The notes: generated by a model not told the origin, from the letters alone. Shown: positions 33,372 through 46,308, counted from the first letter of the stretch. The stretch is DNA of 64,000 nucleotides from Desarmillaria ectypa (GCA_030407005.1 JAUDYN010000008.1:806001-870000), one strand, 5' to 3'. Made by a program: numbers and translations.

Positions 33372-36300
33372 TCAAGGTTTCTTTTCTGGGGAGACATATT
33401 AGAATTCTGCTTGGGTGGTCCAATACTCATTTAGTACAGTCTTCCAATGGCTCACATCTGGGTTCTTGACCCATTTTTTAATTCCATCCTCTCATTGAGC
33501 AAGATAAGTGATGTCTTCATTTTCTGAGTATTTGTGGTTGAGGATTGTGATGATGGCCTTCTCCTGGATTATGATTTTAGCAGTGTCCACCCTTCACATA
33601 TGCTGTACTTTTTCTTCATACTCATTGATCATCTCTTGTGCATCTTCCATCTCTATCTCTCTGACCCAGGAATTGTGTTTCTGGGTCTATTCCTTCTATT
33701 TGACTAAATAATCAATTACCATCTTAAAGCATTATCCTCTTTTAGCATGCACTTAGCAGATTCATGAATCCAATACCTCTTTAACTTTGTATTTATCCTA
33801 TCCATTAATGAGATCAGAAGGTGGCAGTTGTAGTAGTTGTTAGTTAGAGAATATGGGTACAATGTATGGGGTTAGCAGTTTTTCATTAAAGTAGGGGTGG
33901 ATCCTCTAATGCAGTGGTAGCTTTAGCTTGTATGCTACCACATCTGTCTTTTTGAGTATTTTAAATGGGCCTGTTCTTTTGTTGTCAAGCTTTTTTTTCA
34001 GCCTTGGAAGGTGAAGATTACTCATATCAAGCCAGATCTTATCCCTAATTTGATATTCCTAGGCCAGATGCCTTTTCTTATCATATTGCTCCTTCATTTG
34101 TGTGGCAGCTTTATATAGTGTATCATATACTTTTTTATGAATCTGTACCATAGTTTTAGTGAATTTTATAGTGGTCAGATTTGTGAATGAGGCTTCTCTG
34201 ATAGAGTTAGGTATGAGCTGAGAATTCCTCTCATAGAGGACTATAAAGAGACTTCAGCTGATAGCAGGGTGCACTCTGTTATTGTGGGTGAACTTGGTGA
34301 GGGATAACCAGTTGCTCTAATCATATGTTGATGATTACCAATAGAGCATCATATCTGTTAGATTTAGAGAGTCCAGTGACCATATCAATGGAAATATGTG
34401 TCCAGAGTTTAGTGGGTACAGTATTTGGGTGTAAGAGTGTGGCCCTTGCCTGAGTATTACTCTTAGTGTGTTGGCATGTTTTATATCCCTTGATATATTT
34501 TTCTACATCCTGCCTTAATTTTGGCCACCAATATTCTCAAAGAACAAGTTCCATGGTTTTGACAATGTCAGAGTGGCCAGTGAGGATATAATCATGGTTT
34601 TTGCTTATGATTTCTCTCTGTAAGAATCTCTTTCTGAGTATATAGATGTGTCTATCATAGTACAATATCCCATCCTTTCTGATGATGCCTCATTCATGGT
34701 TGAGAGAGGTGGCAACTTCTTAGTCTCATAGTTCTTTTTGTCACATAGCATCTTGGATTCTAAAGTGTTCTTCTGTTGTTGTGAGCATTAGAAGAGCACA
34801 GAAGTGCTCTGGCTGGAGGATGATCATATCATAGTTATCCCCTTTTCCTTGGTTATAGTCATTGCATCAACTGAGTAGGTTAGCCTTTTTGTTGGCAACT
34901 CCAGGTTTATGCTTAAGGATGAAATGATACTCAGTGAGCTTAGTGATCCAGCAAGCCTGGTGATGGTTCAACTTTTGAGATTTTCAGAACTACTGAAGGT
35001 TCTGGTGGTCCATTCAGATCTTGATATCTTCAGCAGCATCCATGAGATAATGATGCTATTCTTCAAGAGCAAGCATTATAGTGAGTAACTCTTTGTCATA
35101 GATTTTATAGTTGCATTCTGTTACTGTCAGAGCTTTGGGCATAAACACTACTGGTTGCCACTTGTTATTCTGATACTGGCTTAATACTGCACTGATCACT
35201 CCATCACTGGTGTCAGCTTCCACCATGAATTTTCCATTATTGGTTGGGATAGCCAAGACTATATTTTTTGTCATTTGTCTTTTCAGTTGGAGAAAGACTT
35301 GGTTCTGCACTTCCTCCCACTTTTACTCAGTGTTCCCCATTAACTGGATGAGGGGTCTGATAATTCTTGAATAATTGCATATAAACTTATGATAGAAGTT
35401 GGTAAAGTCCAAGAAAGATTGGAGTTCCTTTTTCTTGAATGAGACTGGCCATTCTGTAATTTCTGTAACTTTGATCAGATCTATTCAAATAGAGTCCTGG
35501 CTGATAATGATGTCTAGATACTCAGTTTTTAGCACCTCAAATTTGTATTTTTCTTTGAGAAAAAGCTTGTTTTCACCTAAGCATTGAAGAATCTGATATA
35601 CAATAAGTCAGTGTTCATCTAAATCCTTGGTGAAGATTAAAATATCATTCAGATAGATGGTGACTTTCTCTTCAGAGATAAGATTGCAGAAGATGTCATT
35701 TATCATCCATTGGAAAGTGGTAGGTGAGTTAGTCAACCTGAAGAACATGATGGTTGGCTTAAACAGCCTGCAGTTGGTATGGAAGGTGGCCTTTTCTTTA
35801 TTGCCTTCCTAGATTCATATATTGTTATACCTCCAGTGGATGTCAAGCTTAGAGAGGCCCCTCATAATTTATCAATGAGTTTGGAGATGAGAGAAAGAGA
35901 GTACTAATTCTTGATGGTCATTTCATTTAGTTTGCAGTAGTCTTATACAGGATAGAGGGAGCTATCTTTCTTTTTGACAAAGAAAAAGGGTGAAGCAAAT
36001 GGTGACTTGGAGGGATGAATTTGTCCTGAAGTGAGGTTTTTGTTGAGGAACTTATTGAGCTGCTCTTGCTTGTTCTTATTCAAAGGGCAGACTTCACAGT
36101 CTAGGGTCAACTTTGTATTAGATACTAGCTTGATAGCATGGTCCTATGATTTTTATTCTGGTAATTCATTGAAACTTTCTTTAGAGAATAGGTCCTTAAA
36201 ACTTTGGTATTGAGGGAGCACCAATTTCTCAAATATCTTTTTTGGTTTTTCCACATTAGCAGTAGCAGCCAGGTCATTAGCATGGTGCATAGTGCAGATG

Positions 36301-39300
36301 ATCAATTCTTCCTGCATATTGATAGCAAGGATGGTTTTGCCATCTTCTAGCTTCTTATCCCACTCATCCTCATTATCTGTGTTGGGGAGAGGGAGGAGAT
36401 TCTTGACATATTGGCAGTGTCCAAAGATCATGATCCTTGTCTTCCAGTTGATCACTGGGTTGTGGCATTTTAGCCAGTCATAGCCCAAGTAGACTGTTTT
36501 GGAGCTAAGGTCTGTGACTACAAGGTCAATTTATTCAGTATGTTCACTGATAGTTATACATAGTTTAATAAATTCAGTGATGTCACCTGCCTTATTATGG
36601 ATCCTATCTGCATTATATACTGGGATGGGAGTAGCAGCTCTTCAGGTGTCAAGACCATGTTCAAGAACATAGGAGTGGTTGATTGAGCTACTGGTATAAC
36701 CACTGTCAAGCAATGTCTTTATGATGAGGATCTCTTTTTCTATGCATAGGGCAAGTTGTATTTTCATCATAAAATTGCACCCTAAACTCTTCATGCTGCA
36801 GATATATCAGATGAGTTCATGAAGCTCATAAAGCCATTCTCTGGCATCAGTCCCTCCTCTTTGTAGGACTTTAATAAGTTTGTTGATAATCTCTCTAAAG
36901 CATTTGGAGTGTATCTATAGGGAAAGAGTGGCTCTGGCACTTGCCATAGTTTTTGCAGTGCAGATTATGCATAACATCCAGTCTATCTTGAATGGTTTAT
37001 ACCAGATATCAACTGATACCCTCTTATCATTATGAGTCTTAGATTCTAGAGTGTCTTTAAGTGATGAGAGTTCTTTCTTTTGGTGCTGTTTTTTCTTTCA
37101 CTAGAGAAATGCAGTATTATCTTCTTTATCTAGTACTTCTATCATGGTAACCTGATGCTCCCTTTTTACCACCTGAGTGCTAGCAGATCCTCCCTCTTCT
37201 TCAGCTATATCAGCACCTGATAGAGAAGTGTCAGAAAAAAATTTGCAGTTTCTGGAAAAATCATTCTTCATGGTGAAGGGCTGCTCTGGAACAGTGGGTA
37301 GAGCTCAGATCATCTGTTTGGACATTTCAGCTTTTTCTGTTTCTTCCAGGTCTGGTGAACTTCTCTCAGGATTACTGATTCATAAAGTGGTCACTTTTTG
37401 TTAGACCCACATCTCATATGATCTATAGACTCATGCTTAGTTCCTTGGGCTGTCTCACATTTAGACATCCACCTACAGATAGCAGCTATAGTCTTTGGAT
37501 CATGAGAAGAGAGTGATATGAGATAAACTTTATTTTGAAGATGGGATCATACATCAAGGGCTAACTAGCTTATATACATGAATTGAATAGCTAAGAATAG
37601 ATGTTTCTATAAGTAATCCTTAGTAAAGACAAAGAGAAAAGCATGTTGGGTGAGTGACCATTGCTAGCTATAAATACAATAACTGGATACTGCATTGTTA
37701 TGGGCCAGTGCATCTGGTGGTTGTCATGAATATGGAGAGTGAAGATGATCCATTGATTGATAAGATAAGATAGAAAAACAAAGGGGTAAAAATCATAATA
37801 CTTTTATGCATTGCTGGAGATCCTCAGGATTGCTTGATCTTGGTGGATGCTTGTGATATCCTCCACAGGCCCTGGCAAAGCATGACTTGACCCTCTAGAG
37901 GGTGCTGAGGCTTTTGACTTCAAAGACTCAAAGAGTCTGATTTCTCCTTGCTCTTCAGGATGACTACTGAGTGTATATCCCTGAAGTCCTTCTTCTTCAG
38001 GCAGTCCTTGGCTATATGACCCTTCTTATTGCACTAGAAACATCAACTCTCAGCTTTTTGTTGATCAATCTCCATCAGTTGTTCTTGCCCACTATAGATC
38101 ATCTATCTTTCCATCATCATATTCTGATTTGTTCCTGAATTGGCCACTGGCTTGGTGGTTAATGAACTTGTCACCCTCACAGTGGTCTTACTGCTGGGGT
38201 GTGATTGGAGTTAGTGATCCTCTCATTTCTGATTGTTATAGGGAGTGTCTATGGTTTAGTCGAAAACTCATTTTTATTGGCATTCCTTGTACATTTGAAG
38301 AATTCATTCTTTCCATTTGAGATATATGCATAGGATATTTATGCTTATATTGGAGATAAAGGACATGTAGGAACTAGAAACTCCTAGTTGTACTACCTTT
38401 ACCATTGCACCTCACTTGTTTTTATCAGTGTGTCATTCTACTAGTTTAGCCTCTTCTTCTAACTTCTGGAAGTAATGACTTGCCAGCTGGGTTCTTATGC
38501 AGAGGTCAAATATCTTTTTTTTATGGACCTCCTCAATGGCAGGGTCTCAGAATTGTTGGGTTATTAATTTAATAAAATCCTCTCATCCTGGATACTGAAA
38601 ATGGGTAGAAATCCTAGTAGTACTGGTTGGGATCCAGTACTTGGAGCATTTGTATACCCATCAATCTTTCATGGCTCCTTCAAAGTGAGATGTGATGAAG
38701 AGAACAAGATAGAATGGCAATTGGAAATAATGTTAGAAGACTTCAAAGTAGGCAATATAATCACCTATGAATCTTTTGATATTATTATGGTCCCCTTTAA
38801 AGGGTTTTAGAGGTTGAACCAGAACTGGTTTGATATTGAGATAAGAGGTGCTGGTTGGCATATTACTGATAGGGTTGGGATATGGGTCTGGAGGTCTCTG
38901 ATCAGAAGGTGGGCAAAAAATGAAATATCAGTCTAGTCATGGTAGTGGATCCAGAGATGGATTCCAGGTTTATTCTTATTCTAGTTGCTTTTTTTTAATA
39001 GGAAACTGCCAAAACATGACATGTCCATCTCACTGTTCTTTGGCTACAGTGAGTTCTCATTGTAGTTCCTCAATTTATAGATTCTTTCAGACCAGATCCT
39101 CCTTGGCCTGTAGGAGGTGGTTTGACTGATGCTGTACTAGTGCTGGGATCCTCCTCTGTTTCTGCAAAGAGAATACTTCCCTCTAAATAAGGATAGAAGT
39201 TTTATTGCCAAAGTTGGCTTGTTGGTTCTTGCTGATGAAAGCTGTCCAGCAAGAGTGATGACATGATTATGTCAATCAAGGAAGGTGGCAAGTCTGGGAG

Positions 39301-39703
39301 TGATCATGAGTAACTTTGAGGGGTGTCAGAGGAATAATCATACTGTGAGAAGGAGATATATTTGGGCTGAAATGATTCCAGCTCTGAGTAACTGTTTGAC
39401 TTATATATAAAAATAAAAAGACTGTCCCCTGCTATCCAGATCTAGTCAGTCCTCCTCTCTTCTGGTGAAGACCAAGAGGGCCTGCTCCAATTTCCTCTGC
39501 TTATCAGCTGTCCTAGTTCATAAACCTGATACTTTATCTCCTGCTGATAGAGGGTATAGGGTATGATTCTAGTTTGCATGTATCTGGGCACATGGAGTGG
39601 CGCTAGAGCTGGATTCTCAAATTGAATCCTCTCAGTTGAGGGCAAGATATTCATCCATTTTGAGATAGATTCTAGACTATAGGGTTTTGGCCTTAATGTT
39701 CTA
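33372..39703 (-). pseudogene. E5 gag-pol remnant
   Basis: Recognisable parts from 3' to 5': chromo modules 33390-33790; integrase 33880-34560, with a deletion of several hundred bases in the catalytic core at about 34330; RNase H 34920-35310; reverse transcriptase 35390-36120 with YLND in place of YLDD near 35645-35660; an open 111-residue protease-proximal stretch at 36153-36488; protease to 36740; zinc knuckle near 37990-38050; capsid near 38640-38830; and Gag up to 39703. Multiple stops and the integrase deletion exclude activity. Confidence 0.75.
37399..37800 (-). repeat. Solo gypsy LTR with perfect target duplication CTTTT
   Basis: 402 bp, TGTTAGACCC to AATCATAATA. It is flanked by identical CTTTT at 37394-37398 and 37801-37805. 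This fixes the family's target duplication at 5 bp and shows recombination between the LTRs of a former full insertion in E5. Confidence 0.9.
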
Positions 39704-39708
39704 CTGTT

Positions 39709-40103
39709 TGTTATGATTTTTCTATTTATCTTATCTCATCTCATAATATTTGTGACACCATTCATCTTATCTCAGTCAGTATCAATGCATTCACCAATAA
39801 ACACCCTAGTTTTCTCTATTCCAACCTTTGTTTACTCTTATTTGTCTATAATCCATCCAACTTACACACCATTTTCTCATGGACTATACTGTTTTATCTA
39901 TTGATAATACTGTACTTTCAGTATATAAGTAGAGTAGTTTTCACTATTGTACTCTACCTTTTGACTAAATTGCATCCATATACCTTCTATTACACAAAAC
40001 CAAAGACCTAGCCAAACTCTCTATTAAAGGGTGATTGTCCGAATGCGAGACAGCCTAGAGAGAAGCTTACATTCCAAGTCACACGTTAGACAGGGCCATA
40101 ACA
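39709..40103 (+). repeat. E6 5' LTR
   Basis: 395 bp, TGTTATGATTTTTC to GGCCATAACA. TATA-like GTATATAAGTAG near 39921 precedes the segment TACCTTTTGACTAA (39955-39968) by about 30 bases. Confidence 0.8.
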
Positions 40104-40117
40104 TTAGTCAAAAGGTA
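40104..40117 (+). promoter_or_regulatory. E6 self-complementary primer-binding site
   Basis: TTAGTCAAAAGGTA starts at the first base after the LTR. It is the perfect 14-base complement of 39955-39968. The G in AGGTA is unique to this copy and is matched by a unique C in its LTR. Confidence 0.75.
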
Positions 40118-40126
40118 ACCATCCCA

Positions 40127-40676
40127 CTCCTATGCTAGCCATAAAAGTAGCATTCAAGACAAACAACAAAAACAAAAACAACCAATAAACTATCACTCTT
40201 GGCACTGCCATTGGAGGCATCACACTTCTAATCCTTCTTACTGCTCTTCTCATACTAATGTACAAAGATGAAGCAAGAATGCTTCTTCACTGTGAAAGAT
40301 GACCCTGACATCCACAACTTCCTCCTCACCCACCCTCTCATCCTGACCATATCCTTTCCCAGAGGATACCCCCTGTCCAACTGGGAGAATGAGTGGAAAT
40401 TCCACTCATTCATCCCCAGGTCCATTTCACAGACCTAAATACCTCCACCTCCTCCATTGAGGATGCACATGAAGCCAAAGCATAAGCAAGACTCACAACA
40501 TTCTGGCTGGAATGACCCTCCCTCACCCCTGCCAAAGAATATGCAAGGAATGTATGGGCTACATTCGAGGACCCCCCACCCCCATACTCTCTCTCTGCTT
40601 GTCCCTGTACCCCAAGCCTCACACTTTGACCCCACAACTGGAGAATACCTCCACAGTCTGCATCCTCTTCCCCTGA
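40127..40676 (+). pseudogene. E6 Gag N-terminal fragment
   Basis: In one frame from an ATG near 40132: a basic Asn/Lys stretch, a hydrophobic segment at about 40188-40268 (TITLGTAIGGITLLILLTAL), then the proline-rich Gag N-terminus with AKEYARNVWATFEDPPPPY near 40535-40590. There are three in-frame stops. It is cut at 40677 by copy b of the 1.3-kb repeat. Confidence 0.65.
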
Positions 40677-42034
40677 TGATACACTGTCTACGCATTCACA
40701 CCTAGATTTTGTGATTTTGTAACAATACTATTGCACATCTATCCTATACTAGTGATACATAGAGGACTATAGCTGAGGCTTTGAGCTGATAGTTAAAAGC
40801 AGTAAGCAACTAGTAGAGCCAGGACTTAGATGCAACACCATTAGTGGGTTAAATCTACCAGCCAGTCAGACTAGTAACTCGAATGCTAGCAGGACTAAGT
40901 GAAATACAGCCACTAGCAAATGAAGGATGCTACTAGCACACAAAAACCAGGAGCAGAGTACACAGATCTTGTGAATTTCTGTCACTAGCATCTCAGACTG
41001 GGCATAAACACCTAAGTCAGGATAACTAGTCACATGGAAATCTTGAAACAGGACTTAGAAATAAATTAAGAATAGATTAACCTTGAGCTCTGATCCAACT
41101 GTTGCAATATAGATCTCTTATGATTGATACTAGTGTAGCTGGACTGCACTCTTGATCATGATCAGATAGCTGTTATAGGCACTAATATCTAGATATCCAT
41201 ATAACCGCATTACTAAGGCATATAGTTGTGCCAAGGCTGCGGAAAGACCAACTGTGGAGTCTCTAGACCAAATATTTGAAAAGAAAACAGACTAGACCAA
41301 CTATTGTGTGATTATTTACCATTATTTGTGACTAGCCAAGAAATCCTTACCAATATACCCTATACTCAGATAATATTTATAGTTCTGCCTCAGTAGTATA
41401 AGTAGTGGGATGGGCGCTCATGCAAAGCAGGCAAGCCATCCCCGCAGTTGAGCCCTCACTGATAGTAACTGGTGTCCCCAATTAAAGGCTTTTGTGCTTA
41501 ACCTCGATGATGTGATTAATAGTCGCTAAGTCACCAATAGAATTGTATTGAATTGAAGTCCATTAGAGTCACCGTTGTGTCCTGCAAAGGTCCAGAGTGT
41601 TTTAAAGTTAGTTCAAGCAAAGTTCTCAGAGTTATAGTTTATTTTTAGGCCAAGAGTGCCACTAGTTAGCCAAGAGTGCAGCTAGTCAAGTGTTTATCAC
41701 TTGTAGGAAGCAGTATAGGGCCAAGAGCGCCACCAGTCTGAAGCAGTTTCAGTCAGAACGAGCGCAGTAGCTCAAACCAAGTCACTCTTATCCAATTGTG
41801 TCTTACCCACCCCACTAGTATAAGTAGTACTTTGTATAAACTCACTAGTAATGAATAAAATGTCTTTAAGACAATTGTACTTGATTATTGAAGTCTGCAG
41901 AGTGCTTCCATTGTACTCAAAACCGCCCAAATTCAATATTGGTGATTAAGTGTAGAGTAGTAAGAGGTTTAGTGTGATTGGTGTTCATTGCCATTCCCTA
42001 ATTCTTTTGTCACTCGCCATTACCAAGCATATCA
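40677..42034 (+). repeat. 1.3-kb LTR-like repeat, copy b
   Basis: 1358 bp, TGATACACTGTC to GCATATCA. TATA-like GTATAAGTAGTGGG near 41396 and AATAAAATG near 41855. It is the inverted partner, of equal length, of 42475-43832. No matching target duplication is visible. Confidence 0.75.
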
Positions 42035-42474
42035 ATGTATCATAACTGGGCATTCCACCCATCCTCCTCTCATCGGTCCATCTCCAGTTGCCATAACCTT
42101 CAGAGGGAACATTCCAGTTCCTGCTGTTCATCCTCCTCTTGGGTTCATAGCCCTGGTAATAGGTCCTCAGCAGCAGGGGGGAAAAGGTTGCAGTACCAGT
42201 TCGCATGAATGCAGGCTCAAACAGTGGTATTTTGATTTGGGCCCTAAATGGCATCACCTCAGTTGAGTGCCAGCCACTCATCCATGTTAGGTCTGGACTT
42301 GGTCCAGAGCATTCTGCTTTTGATATCAGTGTGTTGAAGGTTCCAGGCAGTGGTCCTGAAGGGGCTGTCAAGGGCAGTGGGGGTTGGCAGGGTTGGAGGG
42401 TCAAGTTCCCCATCAGAGTCATCAGAGAGCTCGATGATGGGGAGAGAGTCGGGGCCTATTGTGGGACTGCTTGG
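42035..42474 (-). pseudogene. Gag fragment between the inverted 1.3-kb repeats
   Basis: 440 bp reading on the minus strand from DSLPIIELSDDSDGELDPP through MDEWLALN-like sequence to PSYDTL, matching Gag of E3, E4 and E7 from the acidic stretch onward. Both ends are cut by the repeats. It may be the continuation of E6 Gag turned around by recombination between copies b and c, but about 40 residues would be missing. Confidence 0.65.
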
Positions 42475-43832
42475 TGATATGCTTGGTAACGGCAAGTGAC
42501 AAAAGAATTAGGGAATGGCAATGAACACCAATCACACTAAACCTCTTACTACTCTACACTTAATCACCAATATTGAATTTGGGCGGTTTTGAGTACAATG
42601 GAAGCACTCTGCAGACTTCAATAATCAAGTACAATTGTCTTAAAGACATTTTATTCATTACTAGTGAGTTTATACAAAGTACTACTTATACTAGTGGGGT
42701 GGGTAAGACACAATTGGATAAGAGTGACTTGGTTTGAGCTACTGCGCTCGTTCTGACTGAAACTGCTTCAGACTGGTGGCGCTCTTGGCCCTATACTGCT
42801 TCCTACAAGTGATAAACACTTGACTAGCTGCACTCTTGGCTAACTAGTGGCACTCTTGGCCTAAAAATAAACTATAACTCTGAGAACTTTGCTTGAACTA
42901 ACTTTAAAACACTCTGGACCTTTGCAGGACACAACGGTGACTCTAATGGACTTCAATTCAATACAATTCTATTGGTGACTTAGCGACTATTAATCACATC
43001 ATCGAGGTTAAGCACAAAAGCCTTTAATTGGGGACACCAGTTACTATCAGTGAGGGCTCAACTGCGGGGATGGCTTGCCTGCTTTGCATGAGCGCCCATC
43101 CCACTACTTATACTACTGAGGCAGAACTATAAATATTATCTGAGTATAGGGTATATTAGTAAGGATTTCTTGGCTAGTCACAAATAATGATGAATAATCA
43201 CACAATAGTTGGTCTAGTCTGTTTTCTTTTCAAATATTCGGTCTAGAGACTCCACAGTTGGTCTTTCCGCGCCCTTGGCACAACTACATGCCTTAGTAAC
43301 GCGGTTATATAAATATCCGGATATTGGTATCTATAACAGCTATCTGATCATGATCGAGGGTGCAGTCCAGCTCCACTAGCATTGATCATAAGAGATCTAT
43401 ATCGAAATAGTCAGATCTGGGCTCAAGGTTAATCTATTCCTAATTTATTTCTAAGTCCTGTTTCAAGATTGCCATGTGACTAGTTATCCTGACTTAGGCG
43501 TTTATGCCCAGTCTGAGCTGCTAGTGACAGAACTTGATGAGATCTGTGTGCTCTGCTCCTGGTTTTTGTGTGCTAGTGGCATCCTTCATTTGCTAGTGGC
43601 TGTATTTCACTTAGTCCTGCTAGCATTCGAGTTACTAGTCTGGCTGGCTGGTAGATTTAACCCACTAATGGTGTTGCATCTAAGTCCTGGCTCTACTAGT
43701 TGCTTACTGCTTTTAACTATCAGCTCAAAGCCTCAGCTATAGTCCTCTATGTATCACTAGTATAGGATAGATGTGCAATAGTATTGTTACAAAATCGCAA
43801 AATCTAGGTGTGAATGCGTAGACAGTATATCA
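42475..43832 (-). repeat. 1.3-kb LTR-like repeat, copy c
   Basis: 1358 bp, TGATATGC to GTATATCA on the plus strand. It retains more CG sites than copy b, for instance CCGCG where copy b has CCGCA, so it is the least decayed copy. It cuts E7 Gag just after the residues KWMTYG. Confidence 0.75.
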
Positions 43833-46308
43833 CCGTACGTCATCCACTTACCAGTTCCAGCATTATGACTGGTGTTCCTGCCAACAGTTGGCTTTGTGGC
43901 TGAGGAACTTGTTGCCCCAGCAGTGTTTTTGCCACTGGGTTGCTGTTGTTGGGGATGCAGGCCCTGCTTCTGGCCATCCCGAGGCATACTGGTGGTCTGG
44001 TCAAAGACCCATTTCCGCTGTCTCTCTTCATACATCTGGAGGATGTGCTCCTTCCACTCCAGATATGAGTGTGGAATATTCACGCCCATATTTGAGATAA
44101 AGGTTGCGTACGAACTAGGAACTCCTAGTCACACCGCCTTTACCATTGCACCACGTTCGGCTTCATCGGTCCTTTGGCCCGCTAGCTTGGCTTCTTCCTC
44201 AAGCTTCTGGAAATAATGGGAGGTGGGCTGTGCTCCCATGCACAAGTTGAACATATGCTTTTCATGGATCTCCTCGATGGTGGGATCCTAAAATTGTCAT
44301 GTGACTAGGTCGACAAAGTCAGCCCAGTTGGGGTATCAGAAATGAGCGGCAGTGCCATTGAAGGCATCATCAATCCAGTATTCAGGTCTCTTGTAGACCC
44401 ATCAGTTCTTGGTGGCGCCCTTGAAGTGGGACGTCACGAATAGTACCAGGTGCGATGGCACCTGGAAATAATGATGGAACACTTCAAAGTAGGCGATACA
44501 ATTGCTGATGAAGCATTTGATGTCATCATGGTCCCTCTTGAATGGGGTGGGGACCTTGATGAGGGTTGGCTTGATGCCCAAGTAAGGGGCATCGGCGGCG
44601 GCATTCCTGACAGGGTTTGGGATAGGGTCGGGAGGACCCTGGCTGGAGAGTGGTCTTAGGATCGAGTATCGATCCAGCCTTGGACCTGGGTAGCCTCTTG
44701 CTGGCTCCCCTGACAGTCTGCCCCTCTCAGGCTCCTTCTCCTTTTCTTGATCCCAGAGGTAGTCCATCATCATCTTGCAGGTGGACTCCTCCCTGTCGAG
44801 TTCTTCTCGCATCTCTGCAATGCATTGTTCCTTTTCCATCAGCATGGTTTTTGTCTGCTGATGGATTTCCTCAGCCATGGCAGGGGTTCTTGATGCCCCT
44901 GCAGTGGCATTTCCTGCAGGGGCTCCTTCAGCTTCCATTTCTTCTCCTGCCTCTGCGAAGAGAAGACTACCACCCTGATGAGGGTGGTATCCTTGGTGAC
45001 ATGCCCAATGGTGTGGGGGCAAGTCAGGAAGTGGTCATGGGATTGCAACCAGGATATCCAGCAGATGGTCTGGATATATTTCATATTGGGGCTGGTGATA
45101 GTCCAGCCCACTGTAATAACCTGTGTTGTAGGTTAAAGTATCATATGGGGCCCTTTGCCCCCAATCACTCCTCTCTTGCCACCTCCAACCTCCATAAGTG
45201 CTGGAGGGTCCTCTCCAGTTCCCGCTGCTCCTCTGGATCTCGGGGCCAAAGCCCTGGAAATAGATCCCCTGTGGAGGGGCAGAACATGCTCTGGTCATGG
45301 TTTGCGCAAATCCAGGCGGTGACGATATCGGCCTGACTGGGGCCATTGATTGGGACTCGAATGGGGTCCCCCCTGTTGAGGGCCAGCCACTCATCCATTT
45401 TGATTCTGGGCTCATCCCAGAGATCTCGGGCTTTGACGTCCCTTCGTCAAACTTCCCAGGCAGTGGTCCAGGAAGGGACCGAAGAGTCTTCTATCAACCT
45501 CGGAGAGGTCAGGCCAAATGAAGTCTCCCCCATTCGGGTTGAAGGGGTCATCAGGGGCATGGGGAGGGGCTGGGATCGGGGTGTTGTCTCCGACAATGTC
45601 ATTGTCGGACTCATCATCAGAGATTTCGATGACGGGGAGGGAGGAGAGAGAGATTGACTCTCCTTCCTCGGGCCATGCTTCACAGCCCCAGGGGCCGTAG
45701 GGGTGGTTTTGATCTATGGCAGGATCATTGGGGTTTCTGGGTCTGTGGAAGGACCCGTCACTGTCCAGGGAGGGTGAGTGAGATCTAATGCACCAGTGCT
45801 GCTGGTGAAGGGTGGGGGTTGGGGGACGAGGGGGTGGGCTGGGGTAAGTGGGCGGGGGGTCATTGAGCACAAGCTGAACATCCCTCGCATATTCCTGGGC
45901 CACTGTGTAGGCAGCAGAGAGTCATTCCATCTGGTACCAGAGTAAAACTGCTCGCGCATTATGTGCACAGGCAGAGGAGGGCCCGGGAGTCAGGGGCCTC
46001 GAATCTGTACTCCCCTTGGAGGAGGAGGCAATTGTGAACCAGGCATGGGGGCAGACGAGTGGTACCGCCTCTCATTCTCCCTGTCTTGCAGGGGGTAACT
46101 CCCGGGGAATGACATGGTCTGGATGTCGGGGAGGTCAGGGGGGTGGGGTGGGTCAGCAGGCTCACCTTTGCTGGAGCAAATCCTGGATTTCTTCCTTGTA
46201 GATTAAGATGGCGAGGACTGTAAAGAAAGTCAATAGTATGGCGCCACCAATGGCGACACTGAGGGAAACAGTTCAGGGTTCAGGGTGGTTGTTCTCTTCT
46301 TCAGGCAT
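43833..46308 (-). pseudogene. E7 Gag remnant
   Basis: Starts MPEEENNHPEP at 46308; an in-frame upstream ATG (MLAVEKNFF...) is also possible. A hydrophobic segment follows at about 46203-46272, then a proline-rich part (NDPPPTYPSPPPRPPTP near 45850), an acidic SLPVIEISDDESDND stretch near 45610, a coiled coil near 44770-44880, capsid near 44450-44590 (DDIKCFISNCIAYFEVF), a KWVFDQTTSMPRDGQK linker, and a Ser/Thr-rich end at KWMTYG before the zinc knuckle would come. Long open stretches (206 and 163 residues) remain; frameshifts and a stop before the hydrophobic segment are present. Confidence 0.75.

Larger units (their letters stand above)
32893..39708 (-). mobile_element. E5, gypsy element lacking its 5' end
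   Basis: 3' LTR 32893-33339 and gag-pol 33372-39703 on the minus strand. The N-terminal part of Gag and the 5' LTR are missing because E6 begins at 39709. A solo LTR (37399-37800) interrupts the Gag/Pol linker. Confidence 0.75.

Noticed and set aside
43476..43742. An 88-residue hydrophobic reading frame
   Set aside because: It lies antisense within copy c of the 1.3-kb repeat and is not kept in copies a and b, so it is likely a chance frame.
40677..43832. Copies b and c as the two LTRs of a single element
   Set aside because: They are in opposite orientation, and the sequence between them is a gypsy gag piece, so they cannot be the direct-repeat LTRs of one element.
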